Positions 5,344-13,349 of a DNA stretch of 15,045 nucleotides are shown in pieces. Below the pieces are notes generated by a model, which was not told where the DNA came from, did no database searches, and was given only the letters and a program-made list of their open reading frames with translations. The stretch's first letter is position 1, and each line of letters begins with the position of its first letter. A program made the position numbers and the translations under genes. Source of the stretch: Desulfatirhabdium butyrativorans (GTDB lineage: Bacteria > Desulfobacterota > Desulfobacteria > Desulfobacterales > DYRK01); assembly GCA_020718785.1 (NCBI GenBank), contig DYRK01000018.1, positions 9,533 through 24,577 of the forward strand, read 5' to 3'.

Positions 5344-6261
5344 AATCTCTCCGGCAGCCCGCATGGGGACGGTTACGCTATGCACTTTTTCATCCGGCGT
5401 ACCCTCGGAGCTTATTACTGTCACCTGTGCCACAGTAATCAGTTCTTCATAATGTTTTGAATCGGATTCGGCGGTGTTTTCCCCCTCGGAACTGCCGGGC
5501 GTAACAGTGCCGGAACCCTCGGCAGCAACAGTATTTTCCCCATTGGAAGCATCGGACGCGGTATCAGTTTCTCCGTTTGAATCATCACTGTAATATTCTC
5601 CCGGACCGCCGTAATAATTCAGAAAAATCAGATAGGTGCCTTTGATCGGCGAAGGTGTTCCGAAGATTTCCGGACCGTACCCTGTGGTCACATCCACATC
5701 GAGCGCGCCGCCGTTTTTCATAACTCTTTCCCCGTAGTAACAGTGTTGACCGTCAGGAGATATTACATGAAGGTCCAAATCCGTGGCATCTGTGTCCCAG
5801 GACAGCACTACACGCAGTTTGGACCGGGTGATGCCGGTATATGCTTCGTAAAACTGCACACGAGACACTGCTGTTCTGTCCGGGCTTCGGATTTCGACAT
5901 TGTTCGAACCGGGTCCGAAAGAATAGGGCCGAGCAAAAGAGCCGTCTTCTTCAATCCTCAGCGGCATTGGAATGCCGTTTACGATCAGCTTGAACGGTTC
6001 ATTCTTTGGCGATTTAAGGGATTGGGCAATATGTCCCTTGATGAGTGCAGTTTGCGGAATATCGCTGTCTCCATCTTCCGGCACATTCACGGAAGAAGCC
6101 GGATAATTAACGGTCTGGGTAAATCGGCTCCTTTCATCTTTTGAATTCTGCCATCCTCCTGTCGGCGTCTGAATGACAATTTCTTCAGCCTGACTCTGCC
6201 CGATATAAACCGTCATGAGTAAAGTCAAGCACACAAAAAATTTAATTCTGAAACCGCTCAT
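5314..6261 (-). CDS. yfaP: YfaP-like periplasmic protein (DUF2135)
   Basis: A 315-residue exported protein. The signal peptide ends near QSQA-EE (residue 25). Residues about 60-145 form a beta-sandwich-like region (LIKGHIAQSL and onward, IVNGIPMPL). Residues about 146-225 are the DUF2135 core, with LRVVLSWDTDATDLDLHV, a PDGQHCYYGERV segment, GGALDVDVTTGYGPEIF and YLIFLNYYGG. An acidic low-complexity insert rich in S, D, G, E and T (about 224-270) interrupts the domain before the last strands (ITVAQVTVISSEG). In E. coli yfaP neighbours yfaQ and an alpha-2-macroglobulin gene; here the yfaQ-like gene is directly upstream and overlaps by 20 bases, but no macroglobulin gene is in view. AAGGAGGAG stands four bases before the ATG. 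The 3' end is duplicated beyond the next gene. Confidence 0.85.
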   Translation of the reverse strand: MSGFRIKFFVCLTLLMTVYIGQSQAEEIVIQTPTGGWQNSKDERSRFTQTVNYPASSVNVPEDGDSDIPQTALIKGHIAQSLKSPKNEPFKLIVNGIPMPLRIEEDGSFARPYSFGPGSNNVEIRSPDRTAVSRVQFYEAYTGITRSKLRVVLSWDTDATDLDLHVISPDGQHCYYGERVMKNGGALDVDVTTGYGPEIFGTPSPIKGTYLIFLNYYGGPGEYYSDDSNGETDTASDASNGENTVAAEGSGTVTPGSSEGENTAESDSKHYEELITVAQVTVISSEGTPDEKVHSVTVPMRAAGEIVSACRFVYP

Positions 6262-7963
6262 ATTCTCCTCCTTCTTTTAAAATTAAAGTTTTAGCAGTAT
6301 TTTCTATAAAATTCTCATCCGTCCCGCAGGGATGGTTTTTAAATGCAAGATGCAGATATTCATGGGCAATGCTTATTTTGTCTTCTACAGTGTCCGAAGA
6401 TCGGACCGTGATCCTGTTTTTCTCGATATCCGAATAAGGATTTCCCGATCCGAGCCTGCATACCTCGATTTTTTCCGGCGGCTCATATCCCGGCAGAGAC
6501 ATGAGATAACGCTGCCACTTGTCCGCGTTCAGCCGCAGCCATGATTCTATATGGGTAAGCCGCTCGCAGTCGGCATTTTCCCTGATATCCATGAGTCCGA
6601 TTCCTGATCCGGGATAGGCAATTCTTAAAATTTCATCGAAATAACAGCCTTCTCCGGCAAGTTTTTTCGCCTGAGTCCATGAAAAAGATTCCGAATCTGT
6701 CTGATCGGAGCGGTAATTCACGGGCATTCTGCCTGTCAGTATCAATGAGTCGGTCCAATAACTCAGATTCACGGCTGCATCTGTGGGAGACTGAACAGAA
6801 ACCCTCTGGAAATCAGAAGAATCTGCTATACGGAAACAGCCCCTGTTCTGCGCCGCATTGCGGATCAGATAGGTTCGTATTAAAATCGCAAAGGCTTTCG
6901 CGGCTTCTACAGGTTCTGTCTCTATCTCCCGGTCAATAACCCTTGCCACATATTCGCTCAGATCGAATTTTCCGAAAATGCTCAGAGCCTTTTCACAGTA
7001 AAGCCCGCGTTCTGTTTTGAATGTAAGTGAATTGCCGTTCTTAAAAGCGATTCTGAACAGTCCTTTGAGAGGACCGGAACCGACACTCTCCTCATCAGGC
7101 ATTTTCAGAATTTTATCAATAGGATAGCGGTCGAAAAAACGGACTTCCACGCAAGGTTCCCAAGTCTTTGCTCTCGGTCTGTTCAGCAGGTTGGCAACCC
7201 GGCTGTCCCATCCTGACAGCACATCCTGACTTTTCCCTTCTCCGGCTGACCATACCGATGCGCCGTCGTTCAGCCAGCCTGCAAAGCCGCCGATATATTT
7301 GTCTTTCAGCACCGGATGATTCCATGTGAAAGTTTTTATTTTCACGGTATTGCCCAGATAGCGGACTGCCCCTTTTGCCGTGCCTTGAGTTAAAACTTTT
7401 GAAAGCACGGACTGTGTTTTGCTGAGTGCGAATCTGAGCGTATTTATCTGATATAATGCTGTAAGAAGTTCTCTGACCCGTACCGGAGTATCGGGTTTTA
7501 ATGTCTCAATCCTCGTCAGCCATTCGAAATCCGGTCTGACCTTATCTTTCCAGTAAGATTTCCACTGTTGCGGATCAATCCTGAGCCGTTTGGGATCAAA
7601 GAACAGCCCGCATGAACGGTACAATGCCTCCTCTGCGCGGATTGCATGTCCGGGTTTGCAGCAGAATATCTCGTCCGGGTCTTTGCCTTTGCATAAATAA
7701 GGTTCGGGGATAATCCCTTTGTCTGTGATATAGATATAGACAAAGAGTTTCCACAGGCTGCCCAGCGGTGCAGTAAGACTATCTTCGATGCTTGAGACTG
7801 AAGAAATGTCTCCGTTTTTATCTGTGATGAAAAGCCGTGCCGTGCCTGTTCCGGTGTATATGGCAATCCACAGTGTGCTGCCGGACGGATAATCTGTTTC
7901 TGCCGCGTGGCATCCTGAGTTGAAAATAAAGATAATAGCTGTAAAAAAAAGGAGATATTTCAT
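6242..7963 (-). CDS. yfaQ: YfaQ-like protein (DUF2300) with PBP-like, SpoIID-like and HExxH motifs
   Basis: A 573-residue exported protein with a Sec signal peptide (cleavage near CHA-AE, residue 21). Three parts are visible. Residues about 25-250 resemble a serine penicillin-binding fold: S69-L-W-K72 fits SxxK, S117-C-G fits SxN, and K210-T-F fits KTG, followed by GGFAGWLNDGASVW. Residues about 300-400 resemble SpoIID (YVARVIDREIE, EAAKAFAILIRTYL, then SVQSPTDAA), a peptidoglycan lytic transglycosylase domain. The C-terminus has H534-E-Y-L-H538 and E554, a zinc-metallopeptidase pattern. Together these suggest a periplasmic role in peptidoglycan processing, inferred from motifs only. It begins 14 bases after the cyclotransferase gene stops, and its end overlaps yfaP. 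The ribosome binding site is weak, so translation may depend on coupling. Confidence 0.85.
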   Translation of the reverse strand: MKYLLFFTAIIFIFNSGCHAAETDYPSGSTLWIAIYTGTGTARLFITDKNGDISSVSSIEDSLTAPLGSLWKLFVYIYITDKGIIPEPYLCKGKDPDEIFCCKPGHAIRAEEALYRSCGLFFDPKRLRIDPQQWKSYWKDKVRPDFEWLTRIETLKPDTPVRVRELLTALYQINTLRFALSKTQSVLSKVLTQGTAKGAVRYLGNTVKIKTFTWNHPVLKDKYIGGFAGWLNDGASVWSAGEGKSQDVLSGWDSRVANLLNRPRAKTWEPCVEVRFFDRYPIDKILKMPDEESVGSGPLKGLFRIAFKNGNSLTFKTERGLYCEKALSIFGKFDLSEYVARVIDREIETEPVEAAKAFAILIRTYLIRNAAQNRGCFRIADSSDFQRVSVQSPTDAAVNLSYWTDSLILTGRMPVNYRSDQTDSESFSWTQAKKLAGEGCYFDEILRIAYPGSGIGLMDIRENADCERLTHIESWLRLNADKWQRYLMSLPGYEPPEKIEVCRLGSGNPYSDIEKNRITVRSSDTVEDKISIAHEYLHLAFKNHPCGTDENFIENTAKTLILKEGGEYERFQN

Positions 7964-7977
7964 TTATATCCGGCAAA

Positions 7978-8802
7978 TCACTCAGCAGACTTTGGCAAAT
8001 CGTTTGTGTCGAATCCGTGTTCTTCATAGCCGGTATGAATATATCTGAGATAACCATGCAAAGGATTCTGATTCTGAGTCAGTTTATCCGTATTCGCAAC
8101 ATAGACATGTCCGATATTCGATTCTCCTGTGAGATCGGAAAACCATATTCCGATTCTAACATAATGGGAAGGTTCGCCTTCATAGCGATCAAGCTGATAT
8201 AACTGTTCTTTTGAAATGAGATATGCCGCAAAGGGACAGCGGCACCCGGAGCCGACATAGGCAATATTTGCATATACACCTCCGTTATCGGCTTTTTTAT
8301 TGAACATCAGCCTGTATCCTTCCATGTAACCCGCCTTGATTTCATGCGTTTCGCCGATTCTCTCATGCAGCCGTTCCGAACTCATATTGGAACCGTAAGC
8401 AATATACCATTGCTTATCAGACAACTTTTCAAGTGTATATCTCCTGTAATCTCCGCATACGATGCGATGATAATCGTCCAAATCATGGTTATAGAAATAA
8501 GTGTATGCGCTTTCCTGAGAGCCGTCATCGAGCATTGTGATATCTGCCTGTTTACGCAGATACAAAGAATGATGTTTATCTTCGAGACAGCAGCCTTCGA
8601 TTCTGTCTAATTCCCGGAGTTTTTTCTCGTCAATTTCGTATAACTCGCCGTAAACGATTTTGCTGCCTTCCCCGATTGCCGGATAAGCACCCAAATCATA
8701 TAAGGCACCGTTGGTGAACCCGTGTCCCATGAACCGTGAACGGCAAAGCACTCCGGATCGGCTCATGCCTTTGAGTAATGTTCCGTAAGCAAAAATTTTC
8801 AT
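7978..8802 (-). CDS. Tandem gamma-glutamylcyclotransferase (GGCT/AIG2) protein
   Basis: A 274-residue cytoplasmic protein with two GGCT-fold domains in one chain. Domain 1 (about 1-120) starts FAYGTLLKG, has YGELYEID at 51-58 and a probable catalytic glutamate E69 in LDRIEG. Domain 2 (about 131-260) starts YIAYGSNMSSERL and has E208 in LDRYEG. Both keep the YGS/YGT loop and the acidic catalytic residue, so both may be active. Known members convert gamma-glutamyl amines or glutathione to 5-oxoproline, or act on gamma-glutamyl intermediates; the substrate here is not predictable. Most relatives have one domain of 110-180 residues. The ATG at 8802 is preferred because FAYGT normally follows the start closely; a TTG at 8823 is possible. 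It follows the methyltransferase gene by 24 bases and precedes yfaQ by 14. Confidence 0.8.
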   Translation of the reverse strand: MKIFAYGTLLKGMSRSGVLCRSRFMGHGFTNGALYDLGAYPAIGEGSKIVYGELYEIDEKKLRELDRIEGCCLEDKHHSLYLRKQADITMLDDGSQESAYTYFYNHDLDDYHRIVCGDYRRYTLEKLSDKQWYIAYGSNMSSERLHERIGETHEIKAGYMEGYRLMFNKKADNGGVYANIAYVGSGCRCPFAAYLISKEQLYQLDRYEGEPSHYVRIGIWFSDLTGESNIGHVYVANTDKLTQNQNPLHGYLRYIHTGYEEHGFDTNDLPKSAE

Positions 8803-8826
8803 CTTTTTACACCACACCCCCAAGCG

Positions 8827-10425
8827 TCAATCAAATAAAGGCGCCGTTTCATGTCCTGTCTTTTTTTCCTGTCTGGCTTTCTTGAAAGTCGCTCTGACCG
8901 GCGGCATGTCTATCTTTGCGCCTTCAAGAAGCTGCTCTATAGAAAGAATTTGAATTTTCGGATATTGCTTATTCCATCCCTCGGAAAGATAATGACCTGC
9001 TGAAACTGCTTCCTGAATCATCGGCTTTGTGGGATTTTCGAGAGTGATGAAAATGCCGACGGAGGCTTTTTCACGATCAAGCGTACCGACCAAATCCCGA
9101 ATATCCTTGGCTCCCGCTTTTCCGCTTTTGACCTGAACGATCACCCTCTTTGCTTTTCCCGAATCATCATCAATGAAATTGATTATTCCGTCAATTCCCT
9201 TATCTGCGCCTTTCTTCCCTGATCTGCTTCCTTCCTGACCGCCTGAAGGCTTTGCTTCCACCAAGCCGTTTGCCCACCATTGGAATTGATAGCGGTCATC
9301 CTGCGCCAACCGGTTAGCTCCTGACAAGTCTTTCGGTTCGCCTATGACCTGATAGTTTTTACCGATTTTCACCGCGTCAACATCCTGCTGCATGTCCCGG
9401 AGCCGGTATTTGAGAATGGAAATCGCAAGATGGGTGATGTCAATTCCTATCCATTTCCGGTTGAGCTTTTCGGCTGCTGCAATGGTTGTTCCGCAACCGG
9501 CAAAGGGGTCAAGAATCCAGTCGCCTTCATTGCTGCTTGCCTGAATGATTCTTTCCATAAGGGCAAGGGGTTTCTGGGTCGGGTAGCCGAGGCGTTCCTG
9601 AGCTTGTGAATTTATAGGTGTAATATCATTCCAAACATCATCAATAGGTATGCCCGGAGCTTCATCTATATAAATTTTTAAACGCATTCCCCCTTGTTTT
9701 GTATAATAAATTTTATTTTCGGCTTTCAGTTTTTCTATAGTTTCAGCAGTGGTTGCTGTCCCTAAAAAAGAATCTTTGAAATGTCGCCCAGTTTCTTCCT
9801 CAATATGATGAAATCTCTGACTTATATATTCATCAGAATAGGGTAAATAAATAGAATTATAAATAAAATTCTCTGTTTTAGAGTAAAGAAAAATTATATC
9901 ATGCCCTTTTCCAATACTCGTTTTGCCTTTAAATCCGCTTGGGTTCATTCTTTTCCAAACAATCTCATTTCTGAAATTTTGAACCCCGAAAATCGCATCG
10001 AGAACAATCTTCAAATAATGACTCGCCGTAGGATCACAATGCAGATACAGACTTCCTGTGTTTTTCAAGACGCTGTGAAGTTCGATAAGTCTCGCTGTCA
10101 TCATCACGAGGTAAGCCGTCATCTGATTTGCGCCGATGAAATCCCGCAATGCTGAAATCATTCTGCTGACCTGTTCCGGCGCATTGTGAATCAGTTCCGA
10201 GTAGGTATCCTCTGCCGCCTGATTCCAGTGCCAAGTATCTTCAAAAGCCGTGATCTGCGCCTCCGAATCCTGCCCGCTTTCATCCTTGAACAGCACGTTG
10301 TAATTGCGGTTCGAGTTGAACGGCGGGTCAAGATAAATCAGGTCAATGCTTTTATCGGGAATGTAGTCTCTGAGGATATTCAGATTATCCCCGTAAAAAA
10401 GAGTGTTTTGTGTGATAGATTCCAT
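8827..10425 (-). CDS. DNA methyltransferase fused to Mrr-like endonuclease
   Basis: A 532-residue two-domain protein. Residues 1-360 form an amino-methyltransferase: catalytic motif IV DPPF (33-36) comes before the S-adenosylmethionine motif I DPFAGCGTT (306-314), the beta-class order, so the product is probably N6-methyladenine or N4-methylcytosine. Residues about 160-270 between them are the expected target-recognition region; they are notably AT-rich in the DNA and lysine/tyrosine-rich in the protein. Residues about 385-500 are a PD-(D/E)xK domain of the Mrr type, with D412 in GIDGI and Q431-V-K433. Modification and cleavage may thus reside in one chain, as in type IIG-like enzymes, or the nuclease may sense foreign methylation. 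It heads the probable operon with the GGCT, YfaQ and YfaP genes. No separate specificity subunit or nuclease gene is nearby. Confidence 0.9.
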   Translation of the reverse strand: MESITQNTLFYGDNLNILRDYIPDKSIDLIYLDPPFNSNRNYNVLFKDESGQDSEAQITAFEDTWHWNQAAEDTYSELIHNAPEQVSRMISALRDFIGANQMTAYLVMMTARLIELHSVLKNTGSLYLHCDPTASHYLKIVLDAIFGVQNFRNEIVWKRMNPSGFKGKTSIGKGHDIIFLYSKTENFIYNSIYLPYSDEYISQRFHHIEEETGRHFKDSFLGTATTAETIEKLKAENKIYYTKQGGMRLKIYIDEAPGIPIDDVWNDITPINSQAQERLGYPTQKPLALMERIIQASSNEGDWILDPFAGCGTTIAAAEKLNRKWIGIDITHLAISILKYRLRDMQQDVDAVKIGKNYQVIGEPKDLSGANRLAQDDRYQFQWWANGLVEAKPSGGQEGSRSGKKGADKGIDGIINFIDDDSGKAKRVIVQVKSGKAGAKDIRDLVGTLDREKASVGIFITLENPTKPMIQEAVSAGHYLSEGWNKQYPKIQILSIEQLLEGAKIDMPPVRATFKKARQEKKTGHETAPLFD

Positions 10426-10471
10426 TGTTTTCTCAACTGTTTTAGAAACTTGTCATCTCACGGGATTCCAC

Positions 10472-10499
10472 GTAGAGACGCACAGCCGTGCGTCTCTAC
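10472..10499. repeat. REP-type palindrome GTAGAGACGCAC
   Basis: GTAGAGACGCAC (10472-10483) and GTGCGTCTCTAC (10488-10499) form a perfect 12-bp stem with an AGCC loop in the 118-base gap between two same-strand genes. Very similar GTAGAGACGC palindromes are widely dispersed in cyanobacteria and large deltaproteobacterial genomes. There is no T-tract in the direction of transcription (minus strand), so it is classed as a dispersed palindrome; some terminator activity is possible. Confidence 0.7.
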
Positions 10500-10543
10500 A
10501 CACAAAGGGTTTTCATTCCCCTGAATACGATATTCCGAAAATA

Positions 10544-13303
10544 TCACGGGGCAGAACCAGCAATCGCCCCCAAGACATAAATCGCTTCTGCCAGCCCGAT
10601 TTTCATATCTCCGTTGACATCGGCATCTGCGTAAATGCCGGATTCATTCATTCCTGCCGAGACCTTCAATGCCAGTAGGGCGTCACGCAGATCAAGGCTT
10701 TTGCTGTGATCCACATCTCCGAGATCGTATTTTTTGATCGTAATATTCACCTCGGTTGCAAGACCGCCGTTTATCTCAAATCCGCCCGTAGCAGCGATTT
10801 CGTTCTGTTCGAATGTCTTTAGCAAGACTTGGGAAACGCTGTCCGCCGCACCGATTACATTGAAATTCAGAAATGCAATAGTATCACTTTCACTCACGGC
10901 AATTTTTGTGTCGCCGTAAATCTTGATTGCCGCCAGTCCTTCGCCTTTGGCCAGAGTCAAATGACTCGCTTCCAATGCCCCGCCCGTAAGCGTCACATCG
11001 GCAAGGTCAAGAGCAGTTTTGTCAAATTGAACGACTACATCTATGCCTTCGAGTTCAAGATTTGTTCCGCCCGGATTCAATACTAGCGGCAGTTTCATAT
11101 TGCTGCCGAAAGCTGCCTCTATATCGCCTGAAGAACGGATATCCCTTGAAATTCCTTGCTTTTTACCGGATGCCTTATTTTTGTCGGACCAGTTGCCTGT
11201 GACATCTCCGATCAGCATGGCAGTAAAGTTCTGGGCTGTTTTATCTGCATTCAACGCCGTATATGTTTTGACCGCTGAATAAGATATTGGCGGCCATGTC
11301 TCGCAGCTTTCAATCGCATCTGCTGCAAATGCCCATTGACTGCCTTCAGAATTCATCTCACATTCTGAACCGATATCCCGTTTGCCCGAGCAGATTGCTA
11401 CAGCAGCCGCATCGCCGCTTGTCTCATTCATCTGTCCGTCTTTGTTCGCATCGCCTGCTATTTGCTGATAGCAATTCAAAGCGGTTTTTCCCAGCGCATG
11501 TTGCAATATACGAGAGGCATCCAGCGCGCTCAGTCCCTTCAACTGCCCGCTTTCAGATGCGGTCAGCGTATAATCGCCCGATGGAACCGTCAGCACATAA
11601 TTGCCCTGCTCATCTGTGGCAGCCGTATAAGTTTGTGTACCGGCAAGAGTCATTGTGACATTCGGAACCGGACCCCTGTTTCCGAAATAAGCCACGTTTC
11701 CCGAAATGTTATATTGAGGAGTAATCTGAACAGAGCCGTTCTTTCCCCCCATAAAGAAGTCATTGATCTTTATCTGCGTAAAGGTCAGATTTGTCGTACC
11801 TTCCGGTACTTTCCCCTTAAACTGAATTGTGGCGATGACTCCTTCGCCGGAGATGTATGTCTCACCCTGTGCAGTAATTTTGACGACTATCTTGCCGGTA
11901 TCATTGTAAATACTTTTTTCAACAAAGATATAACCGCTTGCTAAAATGCCATCTGCCATGCTTAGGTCTGTGACTTCAACCACATTTTTATCAAAAGAGA
12001 GACTTGCCTGAACAGATCGAATGCTTTCGGATTTGAAATTTCCAAGCGTGACGCCTACAGAACCCGGCGTTCCGGAAAACATCTTTTTATCCGGCACTGT
12101 GAGATGAAACGCCGGACTCCGATGCAGATTGAAATTGTTCTGACCGAATTTGGGCCAGTGGGAATCCGCATATCCTGCGGATGGAGAGACATATTCCGCG
12201 TACTGCCATTCAAGATCGCCTTCAACGGCATACAGATAACCGTCCTGACTTCCGACATAAACTGTTCCGTCCGCTCCTACAGCGGCGGATGAGATTATAG
12301 CTCCTTCTGTTTTGCATCTCCAGTTCTCTTTGCTGTCAGAACCGACCGCATAGAGATAAGTGTCGGTGCTTCCGATATAGATAGTTCCGCCTGCACCCAC
12401 GGAAGGCGAAGATACCATGCCGAAACTGCCTGATTCGCCTGTTCCTTTGAATTTCCATTTAATCTCACCAGTTACATGATTGACCGCATGGAGATAATTA
12501 TCCCAACTGCCGATATAAACCGTTCCGTCCGAATCCACCGCAGGAGAACACCTGTCTATAGCTCCGTCGGTTTTATACTTCCATTTCAGGGTTCTGTCTG
12601 CTTTGACGGCATAGAGATAGCCGTCCCAACTTCCGACAATAACGGTTCCGTCAGGCATCAGAGCCGGTGAAGATGTTACCCCTCCTCCGGTTTCGTAGGG
12701 CTGTAACCACAGAAAACTGCCGTTTGACTTGACTGCATAGATATTATTATTCATACTGCCGATATACAGTGTTCCGTCCAATCCGATGGCAGGAGAAGAA
12801 TAAGAAATACTTCCGTTGATGGAATATTTGCGGATAAGCGTTCCGAGGGAGTTGAAAGCAGAAATCGTTTTATCTTCACTTCCGATATAAACTGTTCCGT
12901 CTGCGCCGATGGCCGGAGAAGAGGTGATGGCGCCGCTTGTGCGGTAACTCCATTTCAAAGTGCCGTCAGGATTTACGGCATAAAAAGAATTGTCTGTACT
13001 TCCGATGTACACAGTTCCGTCCGCGCTTACCGCAGGAGCGGAAATGATCTCTCCGCCTGCAGTATAAGTCCATTTGGGAGAACCGTCAGTACCGATTGCA
13101 TGAAGTTTTCCGTCGGAACTGCCCACATAAACCGTGCCGTCCGCGGCAAGAACAGGAGAGGAATTCACCTGCCCGTCTGTTTTGTATTTCCACAGAACAT
13201 CTCCCGGCGCCGCATAAGCCGGGAGATGAGTCAATATGACTATCATGCTCAGAATAGCCGCAGCCGTGCAGGTTTTAACATCAAATAATTTTTTTCTCAT
13301 CAT
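10544..13303 (-). CDS. Exported PQQ-like beta-propeller protein with cohesin and dockerin modules
   Basis: A 919-residue exported protein, signal peptide about 1-31. Residues about 32-363 comprise eight 38-45-residue repeats of the type WxYxTxG-sSPa-DGTVYIGSxDxxLYAV, enough for a closed eight-bladed propeller. PQQ is probably not bound: this repeat class (PQQ_2/PQQ_3-like) is usually structural. Residues about 398-530 form a cohesin-like beta-sandwich, followed by a carboxypeptidase-regulatory-like domain (about 531-587) and a degenerate dockerin (about 588-640, with one calcium loop DANKDGQMNE). A second cohesin-like domain (about 731-856) precedes a two-loop dockerin at the C-terminus (DVDHSKSLDLRD and DVNGDMKIGLAE). 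It is likely a secreted or surface adhesion or scaffolding protein. The ATG at 13303 is chosen for its AGGAGGG site four bases upstream; a start at 13324 would bury that site. Confidence 0.9.
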   Translation of the reverse strand: MMRKKLFDVKTCTAAAILSMIVILTHLPAYAAPGDVLWKYKTDGQVNSSPVLAADGTVYVGSSDGKLHAIGTDGSPKWTYTAGGEIISAPAVSADGTVYIGSTDNSFYAVNPDGTLKWSYRTSGAITSSPAIGADGTVYIGSEDKTISAFNSLGTLIRKYSINGSISYSSPAIGLDGTLYIGSMNNNIYAVKSNGSFLWLQPYETGGGVTSSPALMPDGTVIVGSWDGYLYAVKADRTLKWKYKTDGAIDRCSPAVDSDGTVYIGSWDNYLHAVNHVTGEIKWKFKGTGESGSFGMVSSPSVGAGGTIYIGSTDTYLYAVGSDSKENWRCKTEGAIISSAAVGADGTVYVGSQDGYLYAVEGDLEWQYAEYVSPSAGYADSHWPKFGQNNFNLHRSPAFHLTVPDKKMFSGTPGSVGVTLGNFKSESIRSVQASLSFDKNVVEVTDLSMADGILASGYIFVEKSIYNDTGKIVVKITAQGETYISGEGVIATIQFKGKVPEGTTNLTFTQIKINDFFMGGKNGSVQITPQYNISGNVAYFGNRGPVPNVTMTLAGTQTYTAATDEQGNYVLTVPSGDYTLTASESGQLKGLSALDASRILQHALGKTALNCYQQIAGDANKDGQMNETSGDAAAVAICSGKRDIGSECEMNSEGSQWAFAADAIESCETWPPISYSAVKTYTALNADKTAQNFTAMLIGDVTGNWSDKNKASGKKQGISRDIRSSGDIEAAFGSNMKLPLVLNPGGTNLELEGIDVVVQFDKTALDLADVTLTGGALEASHLTLAKGEGLAAIKIYGDTKIAVSESDTIAFLNFNVIGAADSVSQVLLKTFEQNEIAATGGFEINGGLATEVNITIKKYDLGDVDHSKSLDLRDALLALKVSAGMNESGIYADADVNGDMKIGLAEAIYVLGAIAGSAP
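12214..13190 (-). repeat. Tandem DNA repeats of about 120 bases encoding propeller blades
   Basis: Eight copies of a motif such as CTTCCGATATAAACTGTTCCGTC recur about every 120 bases (for example near 12247, 12367, 12508, 12626, 12758, 12880, 13000 and 13120), in step with the eight protein repeats. Similarity is strongest in the part encoding DGTVYIGS. Such an array can gain or lose blades by recombination, although the copies are already well diverged. Confidence 0.75.
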
Positions 13304-13349
13304 ATTCCCTCCTGTATCCGTCATGACCGGAGCAACGGAGATTCCGGTA

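Noticed and set aside
8803..8823. TTG start for the double cyclotransferase
   Set aside because: It adds seven residues before the canonical MKIFAYG start, and the ATG at 8802 is the simpler choice. It is not fully excluded, as neither start has a clear ribosome site.
12214..13190. Regular spacing of about 120 bases considered as a CRISPR or satellite array
   Set aside because: The repeats are in frame inside a gene and encode WxY-DGTVYIGS propeller blades. They are too long and too diverged for CRISPR.
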